DNA of 42,134 bases from Thauera phenylacetica B4P (lineage in GTDB: Bacteria; Pseudomonadota; Gammaproteobacteria; Burkholderiales; Rhodocyclaceae): positions 1 through 42,134 of the forward strand of contig NZ_AMXF01000013.1 in NCBI RefSeq assembly GCF_000310225.1. The letters run 5' to 3'. Below the pieces are notes generated by a model. The model had not been told where the DNA came from and ran no database searches. It was given only the letters and a program-made list of their open reading frames with translations. Position numbers and translations under genes: made by a program. Positions 1-10,126 of the stretch are shown in pieces (positions within the stretch are counted from its first letter, which is position 1; every line of letters starts with the position of its first letter).

Positions 1-120
1 TGCCGTTTACGGCGCCGCCGGCGCCCACTCGACGACGCCGTTTAACGACGCCAGATTTGTGCGGAATCAGGGAGCCGGCAACACATCCACAAGGCACGAC
101 TGCAGATTGCCCGCAACGCT
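1..120. other. Non-coding edge with short direct and inverted repeats
   Basis: No reading frame could be supported on either strand; every minus-strand start codon downstream of the neighbouring gene's stop runs into a stop within about 15 codons, except one still open at the edge. The octamer GCCGTTTA occurs at 2–9 and 37–44, ACGACGCC at 32–39 and 45–52, and GGCGCC arms at 11–16 and 20–25 form a small palindrome. It may be a transcription stop for the BREX operon or the end of an insertion sequence; neither can be decided from 120 bases. Confidence 0.4.
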
Positions 121-3100
121 CTAATTCCAAACCGCGAACTCATAAGTAACGCTTCCTCGCCCGATCGCCCGCAGCTTTTTCTCCCCCTCGCGGGAAAACG
201 GGTTCGGTAGCAGCGTCACCGCAAGTCGCTTAGGATCGAGGACATTAGAGATGTAGAGAATCCGGTACTTATTGTCCTGATCTGCACGGTATCTCAGCGC
301 CGCACCGATTTCCGTTGGCCCCATCTCAAAGACGTGCGCATCGCCCGTACTTGCCTTCACCTCGTAGTAATAGGTTGTGCTCTTGAGCTGCACCTTGAAA
401 TCGAAGCCCAGGATGTCGTCGCCCTTGTTTGTCCCGAGCACGCGATCCCGATAGCCAGAAACCCAGCATTCGTCACTGAGTTCAAGTTGGTGACGGATTC
501 GGTGGTGAGTCTTGATCCACTCACGGGCAGCCAGCTCGCCGATGAGGCCAACGGCCACCTTTTGCTCATCAGACAGAGAGGACTCGGTCGGCCGTGACCT
601 GCGAGCTGAAGTCCCAGCACCTGACGACCCTCCGCTCCCCACCGGCTTATCGATGTCACTCAACTTGACGTTCGCACTCGCTGTGTCGTTCAGCGCTGTG
701 ACTCCCCTCAGCCCCTGCGACACCACATCAACCAAGCTTCCAAAGTCCGCCTCGAGGGCAGATAGGTCCGTGCCGTCAAACTGAATCAGCAACCTACGAC
801 GCTTTCGCTCCTCTCGCTCTTCAGCCAAAGTCTGCTGGACATCGCGAACTTGAGACTCGGACACTCCCCAGTCCTCGAGAAGCGGGCTGACCGGTTTGCC
901 AAGCGGCCAAAGCCCTTCCTCACCAAGCCAAGCCGCAATCTCTTTGTCATCAAGCGGGCGAAAGTCACCCCATCCGTTCTTGTAGGCGCTGCTCTGGCAT
1001 TCGTCGACGCTGCTTGCCCCTTCAACCCACGTGCTGCGCAAACGAGTCGTTACCTCTGGCGCACCGGACATGATCCAAGCAGTCAGCACCCTCGAATGTC
1101 TTCCTACGAAATCCCGGATCCGCGCAGCATTCTCCCTGCGAACGTGCTTCAGGGGTAGCGCGTAAGTCTCGACGGGACATTCAACCTCGTGATCTTCGAA
1201 CCATTTCTCAACGCATCCCTGCATGACCCCCGTTGGCAAATCCTCGTACTTCTCGAACCAATCCTCATCGGGTTCAATCGCCTGCACCGAGTCTCGCAAG
1301 GAAACGTAGTCGGACATCCCCTCGCGTTGTTCGAATGCCTGAGCAAAGGCCGCCCTCAAACGCTCCTCGAGTGCCTCCGCATGCTGGCTCAAGAAGGCGG
1401 CAAACTGCCTGCGATTCGCAGCTTCGCATCGGATCGGTTTGAAGACGCCCGGCATGGAACGAACCGCTTCATTCAACTGCGTAAGGCTCAGTCCGAACGT
1501 ATCCTTGAGGTCGTGCAGATTCGTCACGGTACTCAACCGCTCCAGAATCTCGTGGGAAGACAGCGCAAGCGCCTCGCCAAGGCAGCCGAGCACTTCCTGA
1601 ACATCCGTTTCGGCAGGATCCTCCACTCGCATGAGTTGTGAGAGCTTCTCGCGCTCCAACGGGCGCTCCAGTGCGCAAGCCAGGACGAGGGCGAACCTCA
1701 CCTGGCTGGAGAGGTCCGCACGCGCGTAACGACGGGTTTGGGCAAGGCCTTCAACGGTCGTGCCGAGAGCCTCGGCAATGTCATCCTCACTCGGGCTTTG
1801 AGCATCGACACCATGAAGACGCTGCTCAAGCCTCAGGAAAGCAGCCTCCAGGCCATTGGCGAGTCGTCGCTCCTCCAACCCGACCGCGAGTTGCTCTGCG
1901 AGGCCGGCCAGGAGACTCACATCAGGCATATCCAAGGCCGTTTGTGCGACCAATACCGTGCAATCCCCCAAGCGGGCGACCACTCCACCTCTCAGGGATG
2001 CTGGAAGATCGCGGACATTTGACGTCATCCCGATTTGTACCCGACGCCCCGTCAAGAAACGCAGACTTGAGGCCGAGCGGCGGATCCTGGCGAGGTTCTT
2101 CTGGGTGCTCGAAAAGAAGACACCTCCCTTGTGCTCCGCCGCACACACGATGAAGTCGACGATCCAGCTCCCGAAGACCTCGGACAGATACGGAGGATCG
2201 CCGAGCGCCTCGACCTTGAAGCCATCAACCAGCACCGACAAAGGTTCGTCCGAAATCCGCTTGAATCGGTGGGGAGCCAACTTGTCGAGCAGGGCCTCAG
2301 TCTCGCTCATGGCATCACGGCCATAATCGAAATAAGGAATCGCTAGCTCATCAAGCAGTTGACGCTTGGCCGGACTCTCCTCATCGAAAAGGTATGCGGT
2401 CACCGAGCCGTCATCGTTCCCGACAGCCTTAGCACCCGCATCGAGCGCTCTCACTTCACCTCCGACCACAACCGGAATACCTGAAAGCACGAGCCCGTCA
2501 CTATCCAGGACAGCCTCAGACCAGAGCGCGCTGAACAACTCCCTAAAGCGCTTGACATCCTTGGGGTCGGAGATCCGTTGCCGTGCAGCTTCGGCGTAGG
2601 CTGAAAGCGCCTTACGCGCATCACCTGGCTCATTGAGAACAACAAGCCCAGCCAACATCCTGAGTCGTTCGGACACCAAGTCGTCCAGCTCTCTGGCGAC
2701 CTCTGAAGCGACGAGCTCAATGAATCTAGGAGCTGTCTCTTCGTCAGTCTTGAAAAAGCGCGCCTCACGCGGCGGGACAAACTCGCAGACAGGGGAGCCC
2801 GCACGTCGCACTGGCATCCATGGCATTTCCTCGAAGAAAATCCCGAGCGGCGTTTTCCAGACAGAATTTGGCGCCCACTCAGCCCCTCTCCCCGGACGTG
2901 AAAGACGCCCTTCGAGATGTTCCTTGCCCAGATGGGGGAGCATGCGCGCAACCTGCCTCGCATACTCTACGCGCTGCTCGGTCGATAATCTCTGAAGGTC
3001 AAACTGACCCGGCACTCGCCATAGCGCTATCTGCACCCGATACAGCACCGTTCCATGAGGGGTGCTCTTCGCTGCGGCCTCCAGCGATGGACGCCAACTT

Positions 3101-5544
3101 TGCAGAGTGTCCTCACGCACGTACTTTGCGGCGGCATTCACTATCTTCTGCGGCAGGCCCCACGGACGGTCCTCGCAGTTAATCTCGTTGTCGCCGCCCA
3201 CGGGTCGCAAGCAATCTCGAACGCCCGTTTCCGACAGAAAACGAGTCCACTCCTCGGCGGATCCAACATCAGCAAGAGACCAGTCCTTGTACCCGGGCAG
3301 CAAGTTCTCGCGTGCTTCAGACAAGTCAGGCAAGTCAGCACCTGCGCCATTCAGGAAAGTCTCCAGACGCTTTGCATTGGGCGCACTCCACCCAGTCGAA
3401 AACATCGCGTCACGTGCGCTGGTCCAACCTCCCCTCGTCGGCACAAAGAAATTGGAGTCCCGGGTCTCCTTACCCGAGGACCCGCGACCACTCGACCAGA
3501 GCCTGAAGGCCCACTCAAGCGCCTGCATTCGCGTCATGTCACCAGTTCGCGACCTGGTCACGCCTGCCAGCGTGCGCAAGACATCACGTGTGTCGTACTC
3601 GCGCACAAGCTTGCCCTCGAGGAGGAAGGCGCGAGCCGGACGATAACCACCGTCGTCCTTCATCCAGGGCACATCACGGCTTAGCAGGGCGAATCCGTCG
3701 CGCAAGCTCTTAGGGAACGCTTCGAGCGGTAGCGACTTCCTCGTTTCTGCATCATCCGAGTCCGCATCCACCGACAGCACCGGTGGGAAATACACATCGG
3801 CCGAGCGCCTTCGCCCCGTTGCCGAATCGGCCGGTTGGCTGGCAATCAACTCGCCATTCACCCCAAGCAAGAAGCGTTTTCCAAACAACGCTTCGGGCGT
3901 CTTCCGGAGGTGAAGCGCTGCCTCGTCATACAATTCGGCCCATCGCTCGGGGGGAGCCTTGCCCGCGTGCATCTCGCTGGCAATCTGTTCGACCCAAGTC
4001 GCGATCACCTCCGGCGACGGTTTGAACGAACAGTCGTAGCCACCAAGGAAGGTCTCGACTGCCTTGCGTCGATCGTCTGAAAGCGAATCAAGAAGAAGCC
4101 GCGCACCACAAACAGTCGAAACTTTCTGGGGCGAGATGCAAGCCTCTGCAGGCTGCTCCCAAACCAGGGTCTCGATCGCTTTCGCCCAATTCCAGGCGCC
4201 GCCTCCCGCAATCACGGGAAGTAGCTTTCGCGAGCGGAAGTCGCTTCCACCACTTTCGAGTGCCCGACGAATTTCGTCTGAGTAGCGTCCGCTCCAGCAC
4301 AGCAGATCGATGACCACTCCTGGAGACTCCTCCCCGTTCTGAGTGATCGCAAACTCGATTACCCGCGCACTCACCCGGGCAGCAACCGACATGAAATATC
4401 GGTTTAGATGGATCTCGTCGCTCACGCGACTGCGATCCATCTTCGTGTAGAAATTTGCGTTCACGAAGCCAGCAAAGGGGGCTCGGCCTTCATCCCCAAG
4501 CGGCAGGAAGCAATAAAGCAGTCCCTTTTCAACGCGCGCCCCGATCCTGACAGCTACGCTGACTCGCGCTGCCCCGCGCCACTTTCTCCACGACTCGGGA
4601 ACTTGCTTCAGTGCGAGGCTCTTCTCGAGCTCAACAAGGAAGTCTCCTTCGGGGACTTCCTGCGTCCCGATGCAATAGATCTCATCGCCCACACGCACAC
4701 GCTCAACGCGCGTACCGCAAGGCAGATCCCACCGACTTTCGATCCTCCGCAGCAACTCGAGACTGCGACCGTCCCCGCCCTCGATCGCAATCCGATGAAC
4801 TCTGTCGAGAAACAGGTGCAAGGGACGTGGGTGCGAACACAGCACGCCGAGTTGCGCCTCCACGGAGCAGCGAGCCTCGGGGGAGTCGAGCGGCATCCGG
4901 ACAACCGTCGCGAACCGCTCCCTTGCAAAGCGCCCAACCAGCCCAGGCCGATCTTGCGCATACACCGGCAGGTGCCAGAACGGCATCCGCTGGACGATTT
5001 CGTCCGCCAGGCCAACATCCTGTCCCGGGGGGAGGAAGCGCCGAATATCCGGCTCCCTTGCGAAGCGAAAGCAATACCCGTCAAACGTCCCGCTACCGCC
5101 GGCCCCTCGTACAGAGTAAATCTCGGGCCAGCTGCATATCTGCAGCACGCTGCGAAAGCCCAGACCCTTGTTTCCGATGCCCTCGTTGACCGGCTTGCTG
5201 CTCTGCGCGATGTTCGTGATCGCCTCGAGGTTCGGTTTCGTAAAACCGTTACCCCGATTGGCAACATAGAGGCAGCCGTGATCACACTCGTCGGGCGCGA
5301 ATGCCAACACGATCTCACCATCGGCCCGCCCCGCCTCATGCGCATCGTGGGCGTTCTGGATCAGCTCGACCAGAAATCGATCGCCGTAGTCGTCAGAAAC
5401 GCTCTGCGACAGGTTGCGTGCACCATCGTAGATGTGCGTTTTCCCACGCGCCGAGAGGTAGGCCTCAACCTCCCCACGGGTCTTGGTCTCGATGTCATCA
5501 CGCGCAGAGTGCTTCGCGGCCACGGGCACAACCAGGTCAGTCAT
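121..5544 (-). CDS. Giant GHKL (sacsin/Hsp90-like) ATPase with C-terminal DUF3883 nuclease-like domain
   Basis: About 1807 residues, cytoplasmic. The N-terminus carries a GHKL ATP-binding fold: the N box at residues 58–68 (E60, N64), the G1-type stretch VANRGNGF at 94–101 and the glycine-rich GIGNKGLGF at 122–130. The long middle has no motif I recognise. The C-terminus (about 1640–1807) matches the DUF3883 pattern, a PD-(D/E)xK-like fold ending in YYYEVKAS with E1728 and K1730. Proteins joining these two ends occur in bacterial defence islands. The ATG at 5544 was chosen because it overlaps the pglX stop in the string ATGACTGA, indicating translational coupling; an in-frame GTG lies 12 bases upstream. 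I infer an accessory BREX effector whose ATP-driven conformational change gates a nuclease. It is last in the visible operon. Catalytic competence of the nuclease end is unproven. Confidence 0.85.
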   Translation of the reverse strand: MTDLVVPVAAKHSARDDIETKTRGEVEAYLSARGKTHIYDGARNLSQSVSDDYGDRFLVELIQNAHDAHEAGRADGEIVLAFAPDECDHGCLYVANRGNGFTKPNLEAITNIAQSSKPVNEGIGNKGLGFRSVLQICSWPEIYSVRGAGGSGTFDGYCFRFAREPDIRRFLPPGQDVGLADEIVQRMPFWHLPVYAQDRPGLVGRFARERFATVVRMPLDSPEARCSVEAQLGVLCSHPRPLHLFLDRVHRIAIEGGDGRSLELLRRIESRWDLPCGTRVERVRVGDEIYCIGTQEVPEGDFLVELEKSLALKQVPESWRKWRGAARVSVAVRIGARVEKGLLYCFLPLGDEGRAPFAGFVNANFYTKMDRSRVSDEIHLNRYFMSVAARVSARVIEFAITQNGEESPGVVIDLLCWSGRYSDEIRRALESGGSDFRSRKLLPVIAGGGAWNWAKAIETLVWEQPAEACISPQKVSTVCGARLLLDSLSDDRRKAVETFLGGYDCSFKPSPEVIATWVEQIASEMHAGKAPPERWAELYDEAALHLRKTPEALFGKRFLLGVNGELIASQPADSATGRRRSADVYFPPVLSVDADSDDAETRKSLPLEAFPKSLRDGFALLSRDVPWMKDDGGYRPARAFLLEGKLVREYDTRDVLRTLAGVTRSRTGDMTRMQALEWAFRLWSSGRGSSGKETRDSNFFVPTRGGWTSARDAMFSTGWSAPNAKRLETFLNGAGADLPDLSEARENLLPGYKDWSLADVGSAEEWTRFLSETGVRDCLRPVGGDNEINCEDRPWGLPQKIVNAAAKYVREDTLQSWRPSLEAAAKSTPHGTVLYRVQIALWRVPGQFDLQRLSTEQRVEYARQVARMLPHLGKEHLEGRLSRPGRGAEWAPNSVWKTPLGIFFEEMPWMPVRRAGSPVCEFVPPREARFFKTDEETAPRFIELVASEVARELDDLVSERLRMLAGLVVLNEPGDARKALSAYAEAARQRISDPKDVKRFRELFSALWSEAVLDSDGLVLSGIPVVVGGEVRALDAGAKAVGNDDGSVTAYLFDEESPAKRQLLDELAIPYFDYGRDAMSETEALLDKLAPHRFKRISDEPLSVLVDGFKVEALGDPPYLSEVFGSWIVDFIVCAAEHKGGVFFSSTQKNLARIRRSASSLRFLTGRRVQIGMTSNVRDLPASLRGGVVARLGDCTVLVAQTALDMPDVSLLAGLAEQLAVGLEERRLANGLEAAFLRLEQRLHGVDAQSPSEDDIAEALGTTVEGLAQTRRYARADLSSQVRFALVLACALERPLEREKLSQLMRVEDPAETDVQEVLGCLGEALALSSHEILERLSTVTNLHDLKDTFGLSLTQLNEAVRSMPGVFKPIRCEAANRRQFAAFLSQHAEALEERLRAAFAQAFEQREGMSDYVSLRDSVQAIEPDEDWFEKYEDLPTGVMQGCVEKWFEDHEVECPVETYALPLKHVRRENAARIRDFVGRHSRVLTAWIMSGAPEVTTRLRSTWVEGASSVDECQSSAYKNGWGDFRPLDDKEIAAWLGEEGLWPLGKPVSPLLEDWGVSESQVRDVQQTLAEEREERKRRRLLIQFDGTDLSALEADFGSLVDVVSQGLRGVTALNDTASANVKLSDIDKPVGSGGSSGAGTSARRSRPTESSLSDEQKVAVGLIGELAAREWIKTHHRIRHQLELSDECWVSGYRDRVLGTNKGDDILGFDFKVQLKSTTYYYEVKASTGDAHVFEMGPTEIGAALRYRADQDNKYRILYISNVLDPKRLAVTLLPNPFSREGEKKLRAIGRGSVTYEFAVWN

Positions 5545-8500
5545 CACCCGCCCCACCCGCCACCGCCTTCACCTCCGCAAGCAGATCGCCAAACTTGCCG
5601 TAGTTCACCTTCACCCCGTCATCCAGGTCGAGGCTGATGCGCATGTCGGCGTAGTGGCGAAGTTTTTCGTCGTAGGCCAGCAGCTCGACGTGCTTCTTGC
5701 GCAGCTTCTCGATCTGTCTATTGAGCTTATTGCGGGCGGCGGTGCTGGGGGCGGCGGTGGCTTCTTTTTCCAGCATCTCGATGCGGGCCTGCATCTTGCC
5801 GGTGAGGGGCACGACGTATTCGGCGCGCAGGCGGGCGAGCGTGCCTTCGTGGTAGCGGTGCAGGTAGACCAGCGCCTGGAAGGCGCCCTGTTTGCCGCTG
5901 GAGAACAGCCAGTAGATGGGGCGCTTCTTGTAGGTCTGCAGGTGGTCCTTGAAGAACTTGTCGGCCAGGTAGCGGCGAATGGTTTCGTCCGGCGTCTCGC
6001 CGGCCTTGGTGCCCAGGCTCTCGGCGAGCCAGGCCAGGTTCTCGTCCAGCGTGTCGGCGCCCCACACGGCGCGCAGGAACTCGCGCACGCGGTTGGCGGC
6101 ATCGTCATCGAACCAGAGCACGTCGGTGATCGGCATGATGCCGTCGGCGTCGGCCGGGAAGGTCTTGTAGCGGGTCGCGTCGAAGCCGACGTTGCCGGCG
6201 TGGGCGTAAATCAGGCCGGGTTCGTCGAGGCTGTAGCGGCCCGTCATGCAACCGATCGCGTAGGAGATCAGTTCCTGCATCGAGTCCTGACGGAAGCGGG
6301 CCCAGTGCTCATCCTCTGAAAGCGCAACTCCGTAGCGGTAGGCAGGGTTCACTGTGAGAGTGACCTGATCGATCTGGACGTCGGGAGTTAATTCGTTTCC
6401 TAAACCGTAAGCGTCGATGAAAAGGCTATTGTTTTCCTCTTCAAGACGCTTCATCTCCGCAGCCGCATCGCGGGACTCCCGAATCCAAGCTCTAAATCCG
6501 GACTCAATCGAGCGAGGCGCATCTTTCAACGAACCTATGATTGAAAGACTCCTGAAATCCCAAGAGACCTCATAGCTATTCCAATCGACAATAGAAAGAC
6601 TCAATGCCTTTCTGACGTTTTCACCAACTCGCTCTGGCGATACAACAGACTTTGAATATGGCCCTTCTGCCAGCACACCCGCACTGTAATGAAATCCCTG
6701 CATTACAACATCTAGATACGCTTGGAAAAGCTTACTATTGCAAAAAGCGAGAACGCCAAATTCATCATCCATCGCATCGCAAAACACCATTGGCCCAGAT
6801 GCATCCATCAGGAATCCAGCTGGAAATTTTCTTAATGCAAACAATCCCGTTGCAACATCCGACCAACCACACCCTTCTCGAAAGAAAAACTGTTCATTCC
6901 TAATCGTTGAGTTACTCCTTTGACGAATTTCAGCCCCGTCATTTTCCCAATTGACTAAGTAGTCCTGATTACCGTACCAACGCCTGTAACTTCCGCCCTT
7001 GCTATACGGAAACCATTTCTTCGATTCTCTCTCGGGCGCGCAATCAATCGGGAGAGCGATCTTATCGCGACTGACCTCATGCCAAAGTCGCAAGTATTCT
7101 TCATTCTTACCTGTATCGCACCCTTTTTTGAAATGAGCGACGTCGCTCAGCCTCGTCTTCATCCCGAGGAAAGCCATCGTCTTAGGCTCTAGCCAATATG
7201 CAACAGGGGCGCCTACCAGCTCCAAGAATTTTGCCTGGGAGTATCGAGCGATTCTGAATTCCTGTTGCATCAGTCTCGTTTTCTTTGCTACATCATCTCC
7301 GCCTATGAGACGGAAAAAAACTGGCACGTTTTCTGGGCTTGGAATGTTCTCTGCAATATGAGCGCAAGCCTGAACGACCTCTCCAGAAATTTCCGAGAAT
7401 GCCCGCGCACCGAGGTGTGCAATACTGTGGAAAGCCATACCTCGGAGTTGCTTCTTTCGGAAGCTTTCGAATGTTGATTGAAACATCCACCCATGCATGG
7501 TGATCATCGCGACAAACCCGCCATCCCTCAGAGACCTGCCTCCACGGACCATAAAACTTGCATAGAGATCGGTATTTGCGTCGGAATAACGATCTCGAAC
7601 AAAAGCTTTGAGGGCACCATTCATTCCTTTACCGCCCATATACGGCGGATTCGCCACGACCGCATCGAATTTCCGCCCCAACACCTGTGCCTGCTCCACC
7701 AGCGCCCGCAAATCCTGCGCCGCCGCCTGCGCATACAGATCCCCGGTCTCGTTCGCCTTCCCCAACGCCTCCGTCAGCGCCGGCAGTTGCGCATTCAGCG
7801 CATCGGGAATCTGGATCAATGACCCGAAGGTCTTGGCGTGTTCGAAGGTGTCGAGCAGCGCCTTGACCGTGGCACGCTGCACGCCGAAGGGCGCGAGGTG
7901 GGTGGAGTGTTCGTCCAGGTCCAACCCCTTGCTCTCCAGCAGGCTCAGCACATTGAGCCGGGGCGGGTCGTTGAACAGGCGGCGGTCGTCGGCGCGGGCC
8001 TTCATCAGCAGCGCAAAGCCGGCGAGCTGCGCGGCGCGATCGTCGATGTCGAGGCCGTAGAGGTTCTTTTCCAGGATCAGGCGCGGGATGTCGCGCAGGC
8101 GGTAGCCGCGTTCGAGGTAGATGCCTTTGAGCAGCGCGTAGGCTTCGACCAGGATGTGGCCGGAGCCGCAGGCGGGGTCGAGCACGGTGATGGATTCGGG
8201 GTTGAGGCTGCCGCCGTCCTCCGCCATGCGGGTCTGGATGAGGGCGTCGAGTTGGGCGTTGACCTCGGGGGTTTGCTCGGCGGGTTCGATGTAGTACCGC
8301 CACTCGGCCTTGAGCGTGCTGGCAGGGTTGGCCATCAGCCACAGGCGGCCGACGCTGTTCTGCACCAGGTATTGCACGATCCAGTTGGGGGTGAAGAGCT
8401 GGGTGGCGGCGGGGATGTCCTCGCTCTTGACCACCTTGCCGATGACCTGGTCCTTCTTCTCGCTGATGTAGAACTGGTAGAGCCAGCCGATGATCTCGAC

Positions 8501-9133
8501 CTCGGCCCAGTCTTGTTCCGGGATCTCGGCGACCAGCTTGGCGATGACCGAGTCGGTGCGTAGCAGGTTGTCGGGCAGCAGCAGCTCGGTTTCGTCGTCG
8601 ATGCGCTCGAACAGAAAGGGCATGGCGGCGGAAAGCGCGTTGCACTGGGCGACCAGCAGCAGGCGGTAGAGCTCGCCGTCCTTGTTGCCGGCGAGCTTGA
8701 GCTCGGCGATGTGGGCAGCGTCCAGTCCGGGCAGTTCGCGGCTGGCGGCGAGATCCGCCGCATGGGCGAGGATGTCCGGCAGGCCGCCGGCGGTGGCGCT
8801 GGAGAGCACGCGGTGGCCGTGGCCGAGGTAGTCGTGCAGTTCCATGAAGCGCAGCGCGGCGAAGCGGTTGAACCAGGTGTAGGCCACCGCCTCCATCGTG
8901 TATGCGAACCCGTCGCGCTGGATGCGGCGCACCAGGCGATCGCGCTGCTGGGCGACGCGGGCCGGCCATTCGCGCCCGGCGATCAGCACCACATCCCCCC
9001 GCCGCTCGGCCGGCAGCGCTTCGAACCGGCCGGCTGATTCGGACAGGCCGAGCAGGTTGGCGCGCTGGGTGACGGCGGCGATGAAGTCCTTGCGGGCCTG
9101 GGGGGCGTAGGTTTTGAGTTTGGCTTTGTTCAT
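5537..9133 (-). CDS. pglX: BREX adenine-specific DNA methyltransferase PglX
   Basis: 1198 residues, the usual PglX size. In BREX, PglX methylates adenine in a non-palindromic site on host DNA and is also needed for phage exclusion. Visible motifs are the SAM-binding DPACGSG at residues 319–325 and the catalytic NPPY at 495–498. The N-terminus (MNKAKLKTYAPQARKDF) resembles the family start. The gene follows abiEii after 3 bases and its stop overlaps the start of the GHKL/DUF3883 gene. The part encoding roughly residues 500–945, where target recognition lies, is much richer in A+T than the rest: 24 of 60 bases are G/C at 6541–6600 against 43 of 60 at 8161–8220. That suggests the recognition domain was exchanged by recombination. 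The reading frame is intact. Confidence 0.95.
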   Translation of the reverse strand: MNKAKLKTYAPQARKDFIAAVTQRANLLGLSESAGRFEALPAERRGDVVLIAGREWPARVAQQRDRLVRRIQRDGFAYTMEAVAYTWFNRFAALRFMELHDYLGHGHRVLSSATAGGLPDILAHAADLAASRELPGLDAAHIAELKLAGNKDGELYRLLLVAQCNALSAAMPFLFERIDDETELLLPDNLLRTDSVIAKLVAEIPEQDWAEVEIIGWLYQFYISEKKDQVIGKVVKSEDIPAATQLFTPNWIVQYLVQNSVGRLWLMANPASTLKAEWRYYIEPAEQTPEVNAQLDALIQTRMAEDGGSLNPESITVLDPACGSGHILVEAYALLKGIYLERGYRLRDIPRLILEKNLYGLDIDDRAAQLAGFALLMKARADDRRLFNDPPRLNVLSLLESKGLDLDEHSTHLAPFGVQRATVKALLDTFEHAKTFGSLIQIPDALNAQLPALTEALGKANETGDLYAQAAAQDLRALVEQAQVLGRKFDAVVANPPYMGGKGMNGALKAFVRDRYSDANTDLYASFMVRGGRSLRDGGFVAMITMHGWMFQSTFESFRKKQLRGMAFHSIAHLGARAFSEISGEVVQACAHIAENIPSPENVPVFFRLIGGDDVAKKTRLMQQEFRIARYSQAKFLELVGAPVAYWLEPKTMAFLGMKTRLSDVAHFKKGCDTGKNEEYLRLWHEVSRDKIALPIDCAPERESKKWFPYSKGGSYRRWYGNQDYLVNWENDGAEIRQRSNSTIRNEQFFFREGCGWSDVATGLFALRKFPAGFLMDASGPMVFCDAMDDEFGVLAFCNSKLFQAYLDVVMQGFHYSAGVLAEGPYSKSVVSPERVGENVRKALSLSIVDWNSYEVSWDFRSLSIIGSLKDAPRSIESGFRAWIRESRDAAAEMKRLEEENNSLFIDAYGLGNELTPDVQIDQVTLTVNPAYRYGVALSEDEHWARFRQDSMQELISYAIGCMTGRYSLDEPGLIYAHAGNVGFDATRYKTFPADADGIMPITDVLWFDDDAANRVREFLRAVWGADTLDENLAWLAESLGTKAGETPDETIRRYLADKFFKDHLQTYKKRPIYWLFSSGKQGAFQALVYLHRYHEGTLARLRAEYVVPLTGKMQARIEMLEKEATAAPSTAARNKLNRQIEKLRKKHVELLAYDEKLRHYADMRISLDLDDGVKVNYGKFGDLLAEVKAVAGGAGDD

Positions 9134-9136
9134 GGC

Positions 9137-10126
9137 TCAGAGACGGTCGATGTGTTCGGCGATGCGCACCAGGATGGCGGCGAACGGCACCTGGCCGGCG
9201 TAGTACAGGCCGGCGGTTTCCTCGTACTTGCGCTGGTAGCGCTCGCGCACGGTGGGGTCGCTCAGGGTGAAGGCGGGGTTGCGGGCGATGTTCAATTCGT
9301 CACCGCCCCGGAAACGTTGCCGCTTGCGCGCCTCGTAGTCCGGCGTGCCGATGAAGGCCAGCACTTCAGGATGGGCGAGCAGGCAATACAGGTCGTAGTA
9401 GTGACGGAGGAAATTCTTCGGAAACGGGGCGGCCGGATCAGCCGCCTGCTGCAGGCGGAACTTGGTGGACACCGTCTGCAGCTTTTCGACGAAGGTGTAG
9501 GCCGGGCTGTAGCACGGCACGTCCACGGCCCGGTTGTCGATCACCTGCACCGGGCTGGCCAGCGCGGCGTCGAGCGCCCAGGCGCTGATCAGGCAGGGGG
9601 TGTTGGGCGCGGTGTCGTCGAAGCCGACCTCGAGCAGGATGCCTTCCTTGATGCCGGGGAGGTAGTCGGTGCGCACCGGGTAATGCAGGCGGATGCCGGC
9701 GCCCCGGTATTTGGGGTCGTCGTATTCGGTGTCGCGCTCGACCGACTCGAAGCCGGGCAGCGCACGGGTGCCGATCTCAGCCGCCAGCCAGTCAAAATAC
9801 TGCCGGCGAGTTTCGATGTGTGCGAGCTTGTCCTGGTTCTTGCCGGCCTTCACCTGCTGTTCGGCAGGCGGCTCGATGCGCAGGTCGATGTCTTCGGAGA
9901 AGCGCTGGATGATGCCGAAGCCCTTGGAGAGCGAGGTGCCGCCCTTGAGCTGAAACTGCCAGCCCTGCTGCTGTAGGACCCACAGGCCGTGCATGAGCCA
10001 GTAGTCCTTCTCGATGAGGTAGGTGGCGATGCCGGTTTGCTGCGCGAGCTGGCGCAGCAGATCCACGAAGTTAGGGTGATCGTGCAGGAAGCCCGAGGTA
10101 GGCGTTGCCGCGTCAGGCCTGGGCAT
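9137..10126 (-). CDS. abiEii: AbiEii/AbiGii-family nucleotidyltransferase toxin
   Basis: 329 residues. It has the minimal nucleotidyltransferase signature of the AbiEii (type IV toxin) family: GGTSL at residues 62–66, followed by the metal-binding pair D79 and D81 in SEDIDL. Members of this family inhibit growth by nucleotidyl transfer onto RNA or other targets and act in abortive infection. The start overlaps the upstream antitoxin gene by 14 bases and the stop lies 3 bases before pglX, so it is translated as part of the BREX transcript. I see no frameshift or missing key residue. Whether it works as an independent toxin–antitoxin unit or has been co-opted by BREX cannot be told from sequence. 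Confidence 0.9.
   Translation of the reverse strand: MPRPDAATPTSGFLHDHPNFVDLLRQLAQQTGIATYLIEKDYWLMHGLWVLQQQGWQFQLKGGTSLSKGFGIIQRFSEDIDLRIEPPAEQQVKAGKNQDKLAHIETRRQYFDWLAAEIGTRALPGFESVERDTEYDDPKYRGAGIRLHYPVRTDYLPGIKEGILLEVGFDDTAPNTPCLISAWALDAALASPVQVIDNRAVDVPCYSPAYTFVEKLQTVSTKFRLQQAADPAAPFPKNFLRHYYDLYCLLAHPEVLAFIGTPDYEARKRQRFRGGDELNIARNPAFTLSDPTVRERYQRKYEETAGLYYAGQVPFAAILVRIAEHIDRL

Noticed and set aside
121-5544. The giant protein as PglZ
   Set aside because: No alkaline-phosphatase-like metal motifs; its ends are GHKL and DUF3883.
4408-5637. A 409-codon open frame on the plus strand
   Set aside because: Antisense to the GHKL/DUF3883 gene and pglX end; no ribosome site or domain.
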